From contig JAIQGD010000033.1 of assembly GCA_020072765.1 (NCBI GenBank), positions 35,557 through 99,556 of the forward strand: DNA of 64,000 nucleotides, in the 5' to 3' direction. The notes beneath the pieces were generated by a model, which was not told the DNA's origin, made no database searches, and saw only the letters and a program-made list of their open reading frames with translations. Made by a program: the position numbers and the translations under genes. Of this stretch, positions 8,751 to 16,982 are shown in pieces. Position 1 is the first letter of the stretch, and every line of letters starts with the position of its first letter. The stretch comes from Terriglobia bacterium (lineage in GTDB: Bacteria > Acidobacteriota > Terriglobia > Acidiferrales > UBA7541).

Positions 8751-9982
8751 TCGGCCTCCATGGGTCGCACTTCCATCCCGTCCTTCAGTTCCTTTTCCGC
8801 GGGCAGGGCCACGCGGTCCTTGGCCGCCAGCCCGGAGAGCACTTCGTACTTGGACGCGCTGGCCACCCCGACGGTGATGTCGCGGCGGCGCACTTTGCCG
8901 TCCACCAGCAGGAAAACGTAATGGCGCCCGCGGTCGTCGCGGACGGCCTCGCGCGGCACCACCAGCGCTCCGCGCCGCTCGCGCACCAGAATCCGCACCT
9001 GCACGTTGACGTTCGGCAGCAGCTCCAGCCGGCCGTTGTCGATCGTGCACAGCACTTCGCCCACGCTGCGCATCCCGCGCGCCACGGCCTGCTTGGGCAC
9101 CTGGCCGGTGTGGCCCGTCCACATGTGGTCGGGCCGCGCATCCCAGGTCACCTCGACGTCCTGGCCCGCTTCCAGCGCGCCCAGGTCCGGCTCATCCACA
9201 AAGGCACGCACCTGTACGTGCTTCAGATCGGCCATTTCGGCCAGCGTGTCCCCGACCTTCACATAATCGCCGGCCTTCACCGGCAGGGAATACAACGTGC
9301 CGTCGGTGGGAGCCACGACCGTCGCCGATCGCACCTTCTCTTCCAGCGAGCGCACCAGTTCCTGCGCCTGGCTGACGTGCAGCCCGGCGCTTTCCACGGT
9401 CACCGCCGACTGCTGGGTGCGCAGCTGCTTCTTCGCTTCCAGGGCCTTCAAATTCCCGCGCGCCTTGGCCAGCCGGGCCTGCTGTTGCACCAACTCTTCC
9501 GGGGTGGCGGCGTGCTGGGCCACCAGATTTTCCAGCGCCTGCTCATCATGCTCCAGGTTGGTCACTTCCAGCCGCGCCGCCTGCAGATCGCTTTCGAACT
9601 GCGCCACTTCGTCCGGCGGGCCGCCCGCGCGCGCATGTTGCAGATCGGTTTGCGCGCCCAGCAGATCGGCGCGCGCCTGCGCCAGCTGCGACCGGACGTC
9701 CGCCGCGTCCAGCGTCACGATCAACTGTCCGCGCCGCACGGCCTGCCCCTCATGGGCCGCCACCCGGCTCACGAATGCCGGGAAGCCGGCGCGGGCCACC
9801 GTCGCGGCCACCGGCTCGACTTTGCCGTTGCTGGTGATGGTGGCGCTCAGGTCCTCGCGCACCACCTCCTCGAAGGGCACCAGCGGCGCCTTCTTGCGCA
9901 GCGAAAACACGGCGACGATCAGGACGATGATCACCGCCGCTAGAATCAGGATGTTCCTTTTTCGTTTGCCGTTTTCCGCCAT
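8747..9982 (-). CDS. HlyD/MacA-type periplasmic adaptor
   Basis: A 411-residue membrane-fusion protein: one N-terminal helix (ILILAAVIIVLIVAVFS), a lipoyl half-motif (GFPAFVSRVAAHEGQAVRRG), a long alpha-hairpin, the second lipoyl half (APTDGTLYSLPVKAGDYVK), and beta-barrel and membrane-proximal domains. It would link the inner-membrane permease to TolC. The ATG at 9982 is preferred over an upstream in-frame ATG at 10081 because family proteins start shortly before the helix. First gene of the adaptor-TPR-permease-TolC operon. Confidence 0.88.
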   Translation of the reverse strand: MAENGKRKRNILILAAVIIVLIVAVFSLRKKAPLVPFEEVVREDLSATITSNGKVEPVAATVARAGFPAFVSRVAAHEGQAVRRGQLIVTLDAADVRSQLAQARADLLGAQTDLQHARAGGPPDEVAQFESDLQAARLEVTNLEHDEQALENLVAQHAATPEELVQQQARLAKARGNLKALEAKKQLRTQQSAVTVESAGLHVSQAQELVRSLEEKVRSATVVAPTDGTLYSLPVKAGDYVKVGDTLAEMADLKHVQVRAFVDEPDLGALEAGQDVEVTWDARPDHMWTGHTGQVPKQAVARGMRSVGEVLCTIDNGRLELLPNVNVQVRILVRERRGALVVPREAVRDDRGRHYVFLLVDGKVRRRDITVGVASASKYEVLSGLAAKDRVALPAEKELKDGMEVRPMEAD

Positions 9983-10026
9983 GTTTGCCCGCGCTTCCGC
10001 GCCCCGCCTGCCCCGCAAAACAACAA

Positions 10027-10032
10027 ATTGTA
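10027..10032 (-). promoter_or_regulatory. Possible -10 box for the adaptor operon
   Basis: On the minus strand TACAAT (in TTACAATTTG) lies 45 bp upstream of the adaptor start codon, in the only AT-rich stretch of this intergenic region. No convincing -35 box is seen. Confidence 0.3.
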
Positions 10033-10119
10033 ACAGACCCCTTCCGGGCTTGCCTATGTTAACCCGGTCCGGGTACCCCATAGGGCATGGTCTGGACGAT
10101 GCTATACTTCCGCGGCGGG

Positions 10120-10467
10120 ATGCCCGTCGTTTTCGTGATCGCGCGTGATTGGACGCTGCGCACCGGCGTCCGCGCCGAGCTCCGCGAACAGGGTATCGAC
10201 GCGCTGGGCATGGAGTCGCCGGACGATGCGGGCCGCGCCCTGGCCGCCGGGCAGATGCCCTCGGCCCTGGTGATCGAAGTCACCGCGGAAATCGCCGGCG
10301 ACCCGGGCCTCCAACACCTGATGGCGCGGGTCCCGGCCGTTTTGGTCGCCTCGCGCACCGAAAAAATTCCCCTGCCTGCCGCGCACTCCGTCTTTTACCG
10401 GCCGGTGCGCATCGCAGATATCACGGCGCGTGTTCGCGAAATTCTCCGGCGCGGTCATGCCGCGTAG
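10120..10467 (+). CDS. Degenerate (pseudo-)receiver domain protein
   Basis: A 115-residue single-domain protein with the size and alternating pattern of a response-regulator receiver: VVFVIARDW, PSALVIEVTAE, VPAVLVASR and a final helix ADITARVREILRR. The usual phosphoacceptor aspartate after strand 3 is not evident (VIEVTAE), the acidic pair after strand 1 is reduced (ARD), and the lysine before proline is arginine (YRPVR). It is therefore probably not phosphorylated in the usual way. The start at 10120 has GGCGGG just upstream; an alternative ATG is at 10087. It sits 49 bp before an ABC exporter ATPase gene. Confidence 0.6.
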   Translation: MPVVFVIARDWTLRTGVRAELREQGIDALGMESPDDAGRALAAGQMPSALVIEVTAEIAGDPGLQHLMARVPAVLVASRTEKIPLPAAHSVFYRPVRIADITARVREILRRGHAA

Positions 10468-10516
10468 CAGAGTGCTGCCAGGTTGCGGCCCTGATGATGT
10501 TAGAATTCGTTCTTCC

Positions 10517-11539
10517 ATGTCCTCGGACTCGCTGATCCACGTCGCCCATCTCTCCAAACATTTCCAGACCTTCCGCCGCCGCGAAGGCATCTGGGGCTCG
10601 ATTCAGAATCTGTTCGTGCGCGACTACCTCACGGTGAAGGCGGTGGACCGCGTGAGCTTTTCCATCGAGCGCGGGGAAATGGTCGGCTATATCGGTCCCA
10701 ACGGCGCCGGCAAATCCACCACCATCAAGATGCTCACGGGCATTCTGGTGCCGACCAGCGGCGAAATCCGCATCAACGGCTTTGTGCCGCATCGCCAGCG
10801 GCGGCACTACGTGAAGACCATCGGCGTGGTCTTCGGCCAGCGCACCCAGCTCTGGTGGGACATTGCCGTCATCGAGTCGTTCAAACTGCTGCGCCGCATC
10901 TACGATGTCTCCCAGCGCGATTTCGATGCCCGCATGGAGCGCTTCAACGAAATTCTCGGCCTCCGCGATTACCTGCACACGCCGGTGCGCAAGCTCTCGC
11001 TGGGCGAACGCATGCGCTGCGACCTGGCCGCCGCGCTGCTGCACAATCCGCCGCTCCTGTTCCTCGACGAGCCGACCATCGGCCTCGACGTGGTCGCCAA
11101 GGACCACATCCGCCAGTTCCTGCGCGCCATCAACCGCGAGTTTCAGACCACCGTCCTGCTCACCACCCACGACCTGGACGACATCGAGGAGTTGTGCCGC
11201 CGCATCATGATCATCGACCACGGCCGCGTCCTGTTCGACGGCCCGCTCGCCGGTCTCAAGGAGCGCCTGCTGCGCACCAAGCAGGTCAAATTCATCCTCA
11301 AGGACCGCGCGCAGGTGCCCCTGATCGACGCCTTTCCTCGCCACGGCCTTCAATTGGAACGCGTCGACGAGCTCACCTATCGCATCCGCTTCGACCGCGT
11401 GAAGGTTGCCACGGCCGACCTGATCCGCCATATCCTCGCCGCCGTCGAGGTCCGCGACTTGCTCATCGAAGACGAGCCCATCGAGGAAATCGTCAAGCGC
11501 ATCTACGCCGGCGAAGCCTCCCTGGAAACGCCCGCCTGA
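10517..11539 (+). CDS. ABC-2 exporter ATPase (COG4586-like)
   Basis: A 340-residue ATPase with Walker A GPNGAGKST, a degenerate signature LSLGERMRCDLA, Walker B LLFLDEPTIGLD and switch TTHD. The N-terminal QTFRRREGIWGSIQNLFVRD extension is typical of the ATPase that works with two ABC-2 permeases of the COG4587 and COG3694 type. Those permeases are found at 16170 and 16979, 4.6 kb downstream on the same strand, with another ABC pair in between. The ATG at 10517 matches the family start; the open frame extends upstream to 10430 without similarity. Confidence 0.87.
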   Translation: MSSDSLIHVAHLSKHFQTFRRREGIWGSIQNLFVRDYLTVKAVDRVSFSIERGEMVGYIGPNGAGKSTTIKMLTGILVPTSGEIRINGFVPHRQRRHYVKTIGVVFGQRTQLWWDIAVIESFKLLRRIYDVSQRDFDARMERFNEILGLRDYLHTPVRKLSLGERMRCDLAAALLHNPPLLFLDEPTIGLDVVAKDHIRQFLRAINREFQTTVLLTTHDLDDIEELCRRIMIIDHGRVLFDGPLAGLKERLLRTKQVKFILKDRAQVPLIDAFPRHGLQLERVDELTYRIRFDRVKVATADLIRHILAAVEVRDLLIEDEPIEEIVKRIYAGEASLETPA

Positions 11540-11635
11540 CCGGCGCGGCCGGCTCCCCCGGCGACATCGGGAACAATCTCCGGTACCATAGCGGCTTCGC
11601 ACCGCACGTCCCGGCGAGGGGCAGGCAAACCGACG

Positions 11636-12475
11636 ATGACATCCGTCTCCAGTGAGCTTCATCCCAGCGCGTCGAAAGTTTCCGCGGCCGTTCAAACTCT
11701 CGAGTTGACACGGAAGTTTGAAGATCTCGTCGCCGTCGACCATCTTTCCTTTTCCACCGCGAGCGGCTCGATCTTCGGCCTGCTCGGCCCCAACGGCGCG
11801 GGCAAAAGCACGCTGATCAAGATGCTGACGACGCTTCTGCCTCCCAGTGGAGGCACCGCCCTGGTAGCCGGCTTCGACGTCGTGCGCCAGCCCCGCGAAG
11901 TGCGCCGAAGAATCGGATACGTCTCGCAGATGTTGTCGGCGGACGGCGACCTGACCGGCTACGAAAATCTGCTCATCTCTGCGAAGCTCTACGGAATCCG
12001 CCGGCCGGAGCGAACCCAGCGTATTGCCCAGGCCCTCGAGTTCATGGAGCTCACCCAGGCCGCCGGAAAGGTCGTGCGCCACTACTCCGGCGGGATGATC
12101 CGCCGCCTCGAGATTGCCCAGTCGATGCTCCATCGCCCGGCCATCCTGTTCCTCGACGAGCCCACCGTGGGACTCGACCCGGTCGCCAAGCAGGCCGTCT
12201 GGCACCGCATCCAGGCGCTGCGCGGCGAATTCGACACCACCATCTTCATGACCACCCACGACATGGAAGAAGCCGATCAGCTCTGCGACGTCGTGGCTTT
12301 CATGCACTCCGGCCGTCTGCTCGCCCAGGGACCTCCGGCTGATTTGAAAGCTCGCCTGGGTCCCGACGCGAGCTTGGGCGACGTCTTCATCCACTACGCG
12401 GGCGCCTCTATTGCGGAAGAAGGAGAATGGACCAATGTCGCACGCACACGAAGCACCGCTCGCCGCCTGGAGTGA
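11636..12475 (+). CDS. DrrA/NodI-like ABC ATPase
   Basis: A 279-residue ATPase: Walker A GPNGAGKST, signature YSGGMIRRLEIAQ, Walker B AILFLDEPTVGLD and TTHD. The C-terminal tail DASLGDVFIHYAG is typical of daunorubicin-resistance-type (DrrA) exporters. It overlaps the next permease gene by 41 bp, so the two form one transporter. The natural substrate cannot be read from sequence. The first 20 residues before ELTRKFEDLVAVD are poorly conserved, so the start could be slightly later. Confidence 0.87.
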   Translation: MTSVSSELHPSASKVSAAVQTLELTRKFEDLVAVDHLSFSTASGSIFGLLGPNGAGKSTLIKMLTTLLPPSGGTALVAGFDVVRQPREVRRRIGYVSQMLSADGDLTGYENLLISAKLYGIRRPERTQRIAQALEFMELTQAAGKVVRHYSGGMIRRLEIAQSMLHRPAILFLDEPTVGLDPVAKQAVWHRIQALRGEFDTTIFMTTHDMEEADQLCDVVAFMHSGRLLAQGPPADLKARLGPDASLGDVFIHYAGASIAEEGEWTNVARTRSTARRLE

Positions 12476-13253
12476 CGCGGGATGGTTCGGGTTTCTGCGC
12501 CAGACCTCCGCGGTGGCCGAAGCGGATATCCGCAAGCTGCTCCACGACCCGATGGAACTCCTCACGCGGATGGTGCAGCCGGTCTTGTGGCTGGCGATCT
12601 TCGGTCAGGTATTTTCGCGCACCCGCGCCATTCCCACCGGCGGGCTCCGCTATCTCGATTTCATGACCCCCGGAGTCCTGGCGCAAAGTGTGCTCTTCGG
12701 CGCCATCTTCTACGGCATCTCCTTGATCTGGGAGCGCGACCTCGGCATCGTCCACAAGTTCCTGGTCAGTCCCACGCCACGGGCGGCTCTCGTGCTGGGC
12801 CGGGCGGCGTCTTCGATGGCGCGCAGCCTTTGCCAGATGACGCTGGTTTACCTCCTCGCGTTCCTGCTCGGCGTTCAGCTTCGTTTTGGGATCGGGGCGT
12901 TCGCGGGCGTCGCGGCGGCCGTCATGCTGGGCTCCGCGATCTTCTCGACGTTCTCGCTGATCGCCGCCTGCATCGTGAAATCGCGCGAGCGCTTCATGGG
13001 CATCGGCCAGGTCCTGACCATGCCGCTATTCTTCGCCAGCAACGCCATCTACCCGCTGAGCATGATGCCCGGCTGGCTGCGGTCGATCGCAGTCGTCAAC
13101 CCGCTCACCTATCAGGTCGATGCCTTGCGGGCCCTGATGATCCAGGGCGGGACCAGCATGTTTGGCTTGCGCATCGATTTTGCCGCGCAACTCTTCGCCT
13201 TCGCCGTTCTGGTGGCCATCGCGACGAAACTCTATCCCAAGATCATCACGTAG
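12435..13253 (+). CDS. DrrB/NodJ-like ABC-2 permease
   Basis: A 272-residue ABC-2 permease with six predicted helices. Typical parts are MTPGVLAQSVLFGAIFYGIS, the cytoplasmic KFLVSPTPRAALVLGR loop and FFASNAIYPLSMMPGWLRSI near the last helices. It partners the overlapping DrrA-like ATPase. The ATG at 12435 has GGAGAA upstream. A small-molecule or lipid exporter is expected from the family. Confidence 0.88.
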   Translation: MSHAHEAPLAAWSDAGWFGFLRQTSAVAEADIRKLLHDPMELLTRMVQPVLWLAIFGQVFSRTRAIPTGGLRYLDFMTPGVLAQSVLFGAIFYGISLIWERDLGIVHKFLVSPTPRAALVLGRAASSMARSLCQMTLVYLLAFLLGVQLRFGIGAFAGVAAAVMLGSAIFSTFSLIAACIVKSRERFMGIGQVLTMPLFFASNAIYPLSMMPGWLRSIAVVNPLTYQVDALRALMIQGGTSMFGLRIDFAAQLFAFAVLVAIATKLYPKIIT

Positions 13254-13281
13254 GACCTGGCCGGTCCCCGCGCGGCCCCAT

Positions 13282-13295
13282 GTGACGCCAGTCAC
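13282..13295. promoter_or_regulatory. CRP/FNR-like palindrome GTGA-N6-TCAC
   Basis: GTGACGCCAGTCAC lies 102 bp before the start of the secreted Trp/Tyr-rich gene. A weak -10 candidate (TATCCC, 13317-13322) is about 31 bp from its centre. Same motif as at 19305, 19327, 22117, 45472, 51680 and 51816. Confidence 0.45.
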
Positions 13296-13396
13296 GCGCA
13301 CCTGTGATCGGCTTCCTATCCCCGCGGCGCGCGCGTCTGCGACCCTTGCCTTGCAGACACGAGGCAATCCCATTCGCGATGTTCCCGGAGAACCGT

Positions 13397-15655
13397 ATGC
13401 CAGTCGAAATGGAACGAGAAGGAGCGCGGCATCCTCATCGCGCGCGGTGCGTCCTGCTGGGAGTTCTGCTCCTGGCGTTCGCGGCGCTCCCGACGCGGGC
13501 CCAGCAAGCGGGTCTCGGCTGGCCGCGCACCATTCAATCGGATAGCGAGCAGATCCAGATCTACCAGCCGCAGGTGGACAAGTGGGAGGGCGGAAAGCTC
13601 GAGGCCCGCGCCGCCATCGTCATTACCCGCCAAGGGCTGGAGCAGCCGATCTACGGAGTGGTCTGGCTCGCGGCGCGCACCACGCTGAATCAGGCGCAGC
13701 GCCTGGTCACTTCCTACGACATCGATGTGACCAAGGCGGAATTTCCCGCCGCCAGCCCCAAGGAGTCCAGTTACGTCGCCAGCGCCACCGCCGCCCTGGC
13801 GCAGTGGAGCTTCACCATCGCGCTTGATCGCCTGCTCGCCGATCTGGCCATCACGCAGAGCGAGGCCAAGACCCGCGGCGAGCCGCTGGGCACGGCGCCT
13901 CCGAAAATCTTTGTCCGCAAGGACCCGGCCGTCCTGATTCTGATCGACGGCGAGCCGGTGCTGCGAAAAGTGGAAGGCACGAGTCTCATGCGCGTGATCA
14001 ACTCCCCGGCGCTGATCGTGCTCGAGCCCGGTACGGCCCAATACTTCCTGCGGGGTGACGGCTACTGGATGACCGCTCCCAGCCTGACCGCCTCCTGGAC
14101 CAAAGCCCTCCATCCTCCCGCGGCGCTCGCCTCTGTCCTCCAGGAGGAACAGGCCGCTGGCGCCGCCACGGCGGCCCCGAAGCCGGGCGAGGCTCCTCCC
14201 GAAATCATCGTCAGCACGGAACCCGCCGAGCTGATTCAGCTGCGCGGCGAAGCGCAGTTCTCGCCCATCAGCGGAACGAACCTGCTCTACGTGACCAACA
14301 CGGACAGCGATCTGTTCATGAGCGTGCCCGATCAGCGCCATTACCTGCTGCTTTCCGGCCGGTGGTTCCGCAGCCAGACCCTCGACGGCCCCTGGGAATT
14401 TGTTTCCGGGTCGGGGCTCCCGCGGGATTTCGCCCGCATTCCTCCCGAGCACGCCAAAGCCTCGGTGCTGGCCAGCATTCCCGGCACACCGCAGGCGCAG
14501 GATGCGGTGGTGGCGGCGCAGGTTCCCCAGACGGCGACCGTCAACCGCAAGCAGGTGCAGTTCGCCGCCACCTACGACGGCGAGCCGCAGTTCAAGCCCA
14601 TCGAAGGCACGGACATGTCCTATGCCATTAACTCGCCCGACGACATCATCCTCGTCGGCGGCAAATACTACGCCGTGAGCGATGGGGTGTGGTTCGTGGC
14701 GGATAATCCCCTGGGCCCCTGGCGGGTCTGCGATTTCGTCCCGCCGGGAATCTATTCCATCCCGCCCAGTTCGCCCCTGTATCACGTGAGATACGTCTAC
14801 GTGTATGACGCGACCCCGGATTTCGTCTACGTCGGCTATCTGCCGGGATATTTTGGCGCGTTCATTTGGGATGGCGTCGTGGTGTACGGCACGGGATTCT
14901 GGCATTCCTGCTGGGCCTACGACATCTGGTATCCGTGCCCGTGGACCTGGGGCTTTGGCTGGCACTACGCGTACTGGGGATGGGGTTTTCACTGGCGCTC
15001 CTGGTACCCGTCCCGCTGGTATTGGCATGGCTGGCGCGGTATGCCTCGTGGGTTCCCACGTTGGAATCAGCGCATGATGTACAACCGCTCGATCCAGCGA
15101 ACTCCGGCCCCCGCCCGTCTGCAGAACCGAAGCGTGTACGACCGCTGGAAAGCGCCCGGAGTCATCAGCCACCATCCGGTTCCTCTTCGCGCCCCCGCGA
15201 GAGTAACGCCGCCTCCTCGGCCAATTACCAGGCCGCCGGGCACCCCCAGGCGCGATATCTACGCCGGACCCGATGGGCGCGTCTACGAGCATCAAAAAGA
15301 CGGCTGGTATCGCCGCGATGGCCAGAAATGGGAGCGAATCGAGCCGGGGCAGCGGCAGCCGGAAGCGAGACCTCCGGCCCAGCCACCTGCCAGGCCACCA
15401 CAGCAGGTGCCTCCGCGAGCGGCACAGCCCCCCAGCAGCGTCACGCAGCAGCTGGAACGCCAGCGCCAGGCCCGCATCCAGGGAGCCAGTCGCGAGGCTC
15501 AGTCCCATCGCGCCGCGCCTCCCCCAGCGGCCAGGCCTCCGGCGCAAGCCAGACCTCCGGCTCAGCCGAGGCCGTCGGCGCCCGCTCGACCTCCATCAGG
15601 CGGCAGGGGTGGCGGAGGCGGCGGGGGAGGCGGCGGCCGCCCCCGGATCGTTTAG
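13397..15655 (+). CDS. Large secreted protein, Trp/Tyr-rich core and Pro/Gly tail
   Basis: A 752-residue exported protein: signal peptide (VLLGVLLLAFAALPTRAQQ), then about 450 residues with three repeats of a module in which a residue series like EPAELIQLRGEAQFSPISG is followed by an aromatic ring-like segment (LLLSGRWFRSQTLDGPWEF; VGGKYYAVSDGVWFVADNPL). A very aromatic segment follows (about 490-560, YWGWGFHWRSWYPSRWYWHG). The tail is a Pro/Arg/Gln-rich linker ending in a poly-glycine run and RPRIV. I recognise no enzyme. Such proteins are sometimes labelled carbohydrate-binding family V/XII, but I cannot confirm binding. The ATG at 13397 has GGAG upstream. A CRP/FNR-like site precedes it. 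Confidence 0.75.
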   Translation: MPVEMEREGARHPHRARCVLLGVLLLAFAALPTRAQQAGLGWPRTIQSDSEQIQIYQPQVDKWEGGKLEARAAIVITRQGLEQPIYGVVWLAARTTLNQAQRLVTSYDIDVTKAEFPAASPKESSYVASATAALAQWSFTIALDRLLADLAITQSEAKTRGEPLGTAPPKIFVRKDPAVLILIDGEPVLRKVEGTSLMRVINSPALIVLEPGTAQYFLRGDGYWMTAPSLTASWTKALHPPAALASVLQEEQAAGAATAAPKPGEAPPEIIVSTEPAELIQLRGEAQFSPISGTNLLYVTNTDSDLFMSVPDQRHYLLLSGRWFRSQTLDGPWEFVSGSGLPRDFARIPPEHAKASVLASIPGTPQAQDAVVAAQVPQTATVNRKQVQFAATYDGEPQFKPIEGTDMSYAINSPDDIILVGGKYYAVSDGVWFVADNPLGPWRVCDFVPPGIYSIPPSSPLYHVRYVYVYDATPDFVYVGYLPGYFGAFIWDGVVVYGTGFWHSCWAYDIWYPCPWTWGFGWHYAYWGWGFHWRSWYPSRWYWHGWRGMPRGFPRWNQRMMYNRSIQRTPAPARLQNRSVYDRWKAPGVISHHPVPLRAPARVTPPPRPITRPPGTPRRDIYAGPDGRVYEHQKDGWYRRDGQKWERIEPGQRQPEARPPAQPPARPPQQVPPRAAQPPSSVTQQLERQRQARIQGASREAQSHRAAPPPAARPPAQARPPAQPRPSAPARPPSGGRGGGGGGGGGGRPRIV

Positions 15656-15702
15656 CAGGATACTGAAAAACGCGGAGAGCTTTGTGGGTCGCGGCTTCAG
15701 CC
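15653..15702 (+). repeat. 50-bp dispersed repeat, plus orientation
   Basis: This stretch begins on the stop codon of the preceding gene and contains AGAGCTTTGTGGGTCGCGG. The same 50 bp appear inverted at 29077-29126 with four mismatches. Short partial copies (CTGAAAAA with flanks) occur at 29001-29020 and, inverted, at 40895-40917. Confidence 0.75.
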
Positions 15703-16169
15703 CAGCGGCCAAGCCTCGTCGTCCGCCCCGGCGGACGCCGAGGCCCCCCGGCGTATTGCAACACCGCAGACGTCTCCGCTGTCGCCGCCCCACTGTGAAC
15801 TGTAGACTGTCAACTGTCGGCCGTCTGGCTGCCCCCGCCCCTCGCCCCCACCATCCCTCGCCCCTTCTTCCTGTCCACAGACTCTCATGCTTGCATTTTG
15901 CGCCGGGTCTCCTAAGATCGGAGTGTGATGCTTGGTACAAGATTCGGTTCTCGCGGTTGGGGTGGCAGGCTCAGCGAGTTGCCCGTTCGTCGCCCCTCGC
16001 CCTCACCCCTCACGCCTCACCCCTCACCCCTTATCTCCGCCCGTCTAATCGCAACACATGCGGAAACAGAATTCGTTCTAACTCATTGGAAACAAAGGGC
16101 GGGTGGCTGTTCTAATCGCAACACTTTGCGGATGTCCGCAACATTGCAAAATTGCGAGGTGGCGGACTC
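15703..16169. other. Gene-free interval with simple repeats
   Basis: This 467-bp interval holds an ACTGT/AACTGT-type simple repeat (15792-15817), a C-rich tract of tandem CCTCACC units (about 15991-16033), and a direct repeat TCTAATCGCAACAC at 16044-16057 and 16111-16124, the second copy about 45 bp before the permease start. No ORF here looks coding. The direct repeat could mark a regulatory site or an old excision. Confidence 0.5.
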
Positions 16170-16982
16170 ATGAGCGCCTTGGCCGAGTCGCTCGGGCCCT
16201 ATGTGGAATTTGCCCGCGTCGGCTTCGTGAACATTCTGGCGTTCCGCCTGCGCTACTTCACCGGCATCATCACTTATTTTCTGAACGTGACCGTTTACTA
16301 CTTCATCTGGACCGCCGTCTACCGCTCGGGAAATTCGATTGCCGGCTACGACCTGGCGCAGATGATCACCTACGTCAGCGTCGGCTGGATCATCCGCTCG
16401 TTTTACTGGAACACGATCGACCAGGAAATGGCTTACGAAGTGATCGAAGGAAAAATTTCGATGGACCTGATCAAACCGGTGTCCATCGAGTGGATGTGGA
16501 TTTTTCGCGCCATGGGCGAATCGGCGTTTCGCCTGGGCTTGCTCACGCTGCCGACCGCCCTGGTGGTGGCGTTTGTGTTTCCCGTGCAGGCGCCGGCCTC
16601 GCTCGTGAATTTCGCGATCTTTCTCGCCGCCGTGCTGGGCAGTTTTTTCCTGATGGGCGCGATCAACTTCATGATCGGGACCTGCGCGATTCCGCTGAAG
16701 TCGATTCTGGCGCTGATCCGCGCGAAATACTGGCTGGTCGAGATGCTTTCCGGTCTGCTGATTCCGATGGCTTTTTTTCCGGAGCGCGCGCAAAAGGTGC
16801 TGGCATGGCTGCCCTTCGAGCACATCGCCAACACGCCGCTGCAAATCTATCTCGGCAAGCTGGCCGGCGCGCAGGCGCTGCGCATGCTGGGGATCCAGTG
16901 GTTCTGGGTAGTGGCCCTGCTCTGGGCCGCGCAGCTGTGGTGGAATCGCTCGCTGCGCAACATCACCATCCACGGCGGATGA
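16170..16982 (+). CDS. ABC-2 permease (COG4587-like)
   Basis: A 270-residue permease with six helices, beginning MSALAESLGPYVEFARVGF and containing YRSGNSIAGYDLAQMITYV and VIEGKISMDLIKPVSIEW. This is the family that pairs with a second permease and a COG4586 ATPase. ATG 16170 has GAGGTGG upstream. The start of the next permease overlaps its stop (ATGA). The cognate ATPase is most likely the one at 10517. Confidence 0.85.
   Translation: MSALAESLGPYVEFARVGFVNILAFRLRYFTGIITYFLNVTVYYFIWTAVYRSGNSIAGYDLAQMITYVSVGWIIRSFYWNTIDQEMAYEVIEGKISMDLIKPVSIEWMWIFRAMGESAFRLGLLTLPTALVVAFVFPVQAPASLVNFAIFLAAVLGSFFLMGAINFMIGTCAIPLKSILALIRAKYWLVEMLSGLLIPMAFFPERAQKVLAWLPFEHIANTPLQIYLGKLAGAQALRMLGIQWFWVVALLWAAQLWWNRSLRNITIHGG

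Noticed and set aside
10421-12565. 714-codon minus-strand frame opposite two ABC ATPases
   Set aside because: Both ATPases on the plus strand have intact Walker and signature motifs; the opposite frame is a composition artefact of GC-rich coding DNA.
13316-15547. 743-codon minus-strand frame opposite the secreted Trp/Tyr-rich gene
   Set aside because: The plus-strand frame has a signal peptide, ribosome binding site and internal repeats; the minus frame has none of these.
15991-16033. C-rich CCTCACC tract considered as an origin or iteron array
   Set aside because: Too short, no DnaA boxes or replication gene, and simple-sequence in nature.
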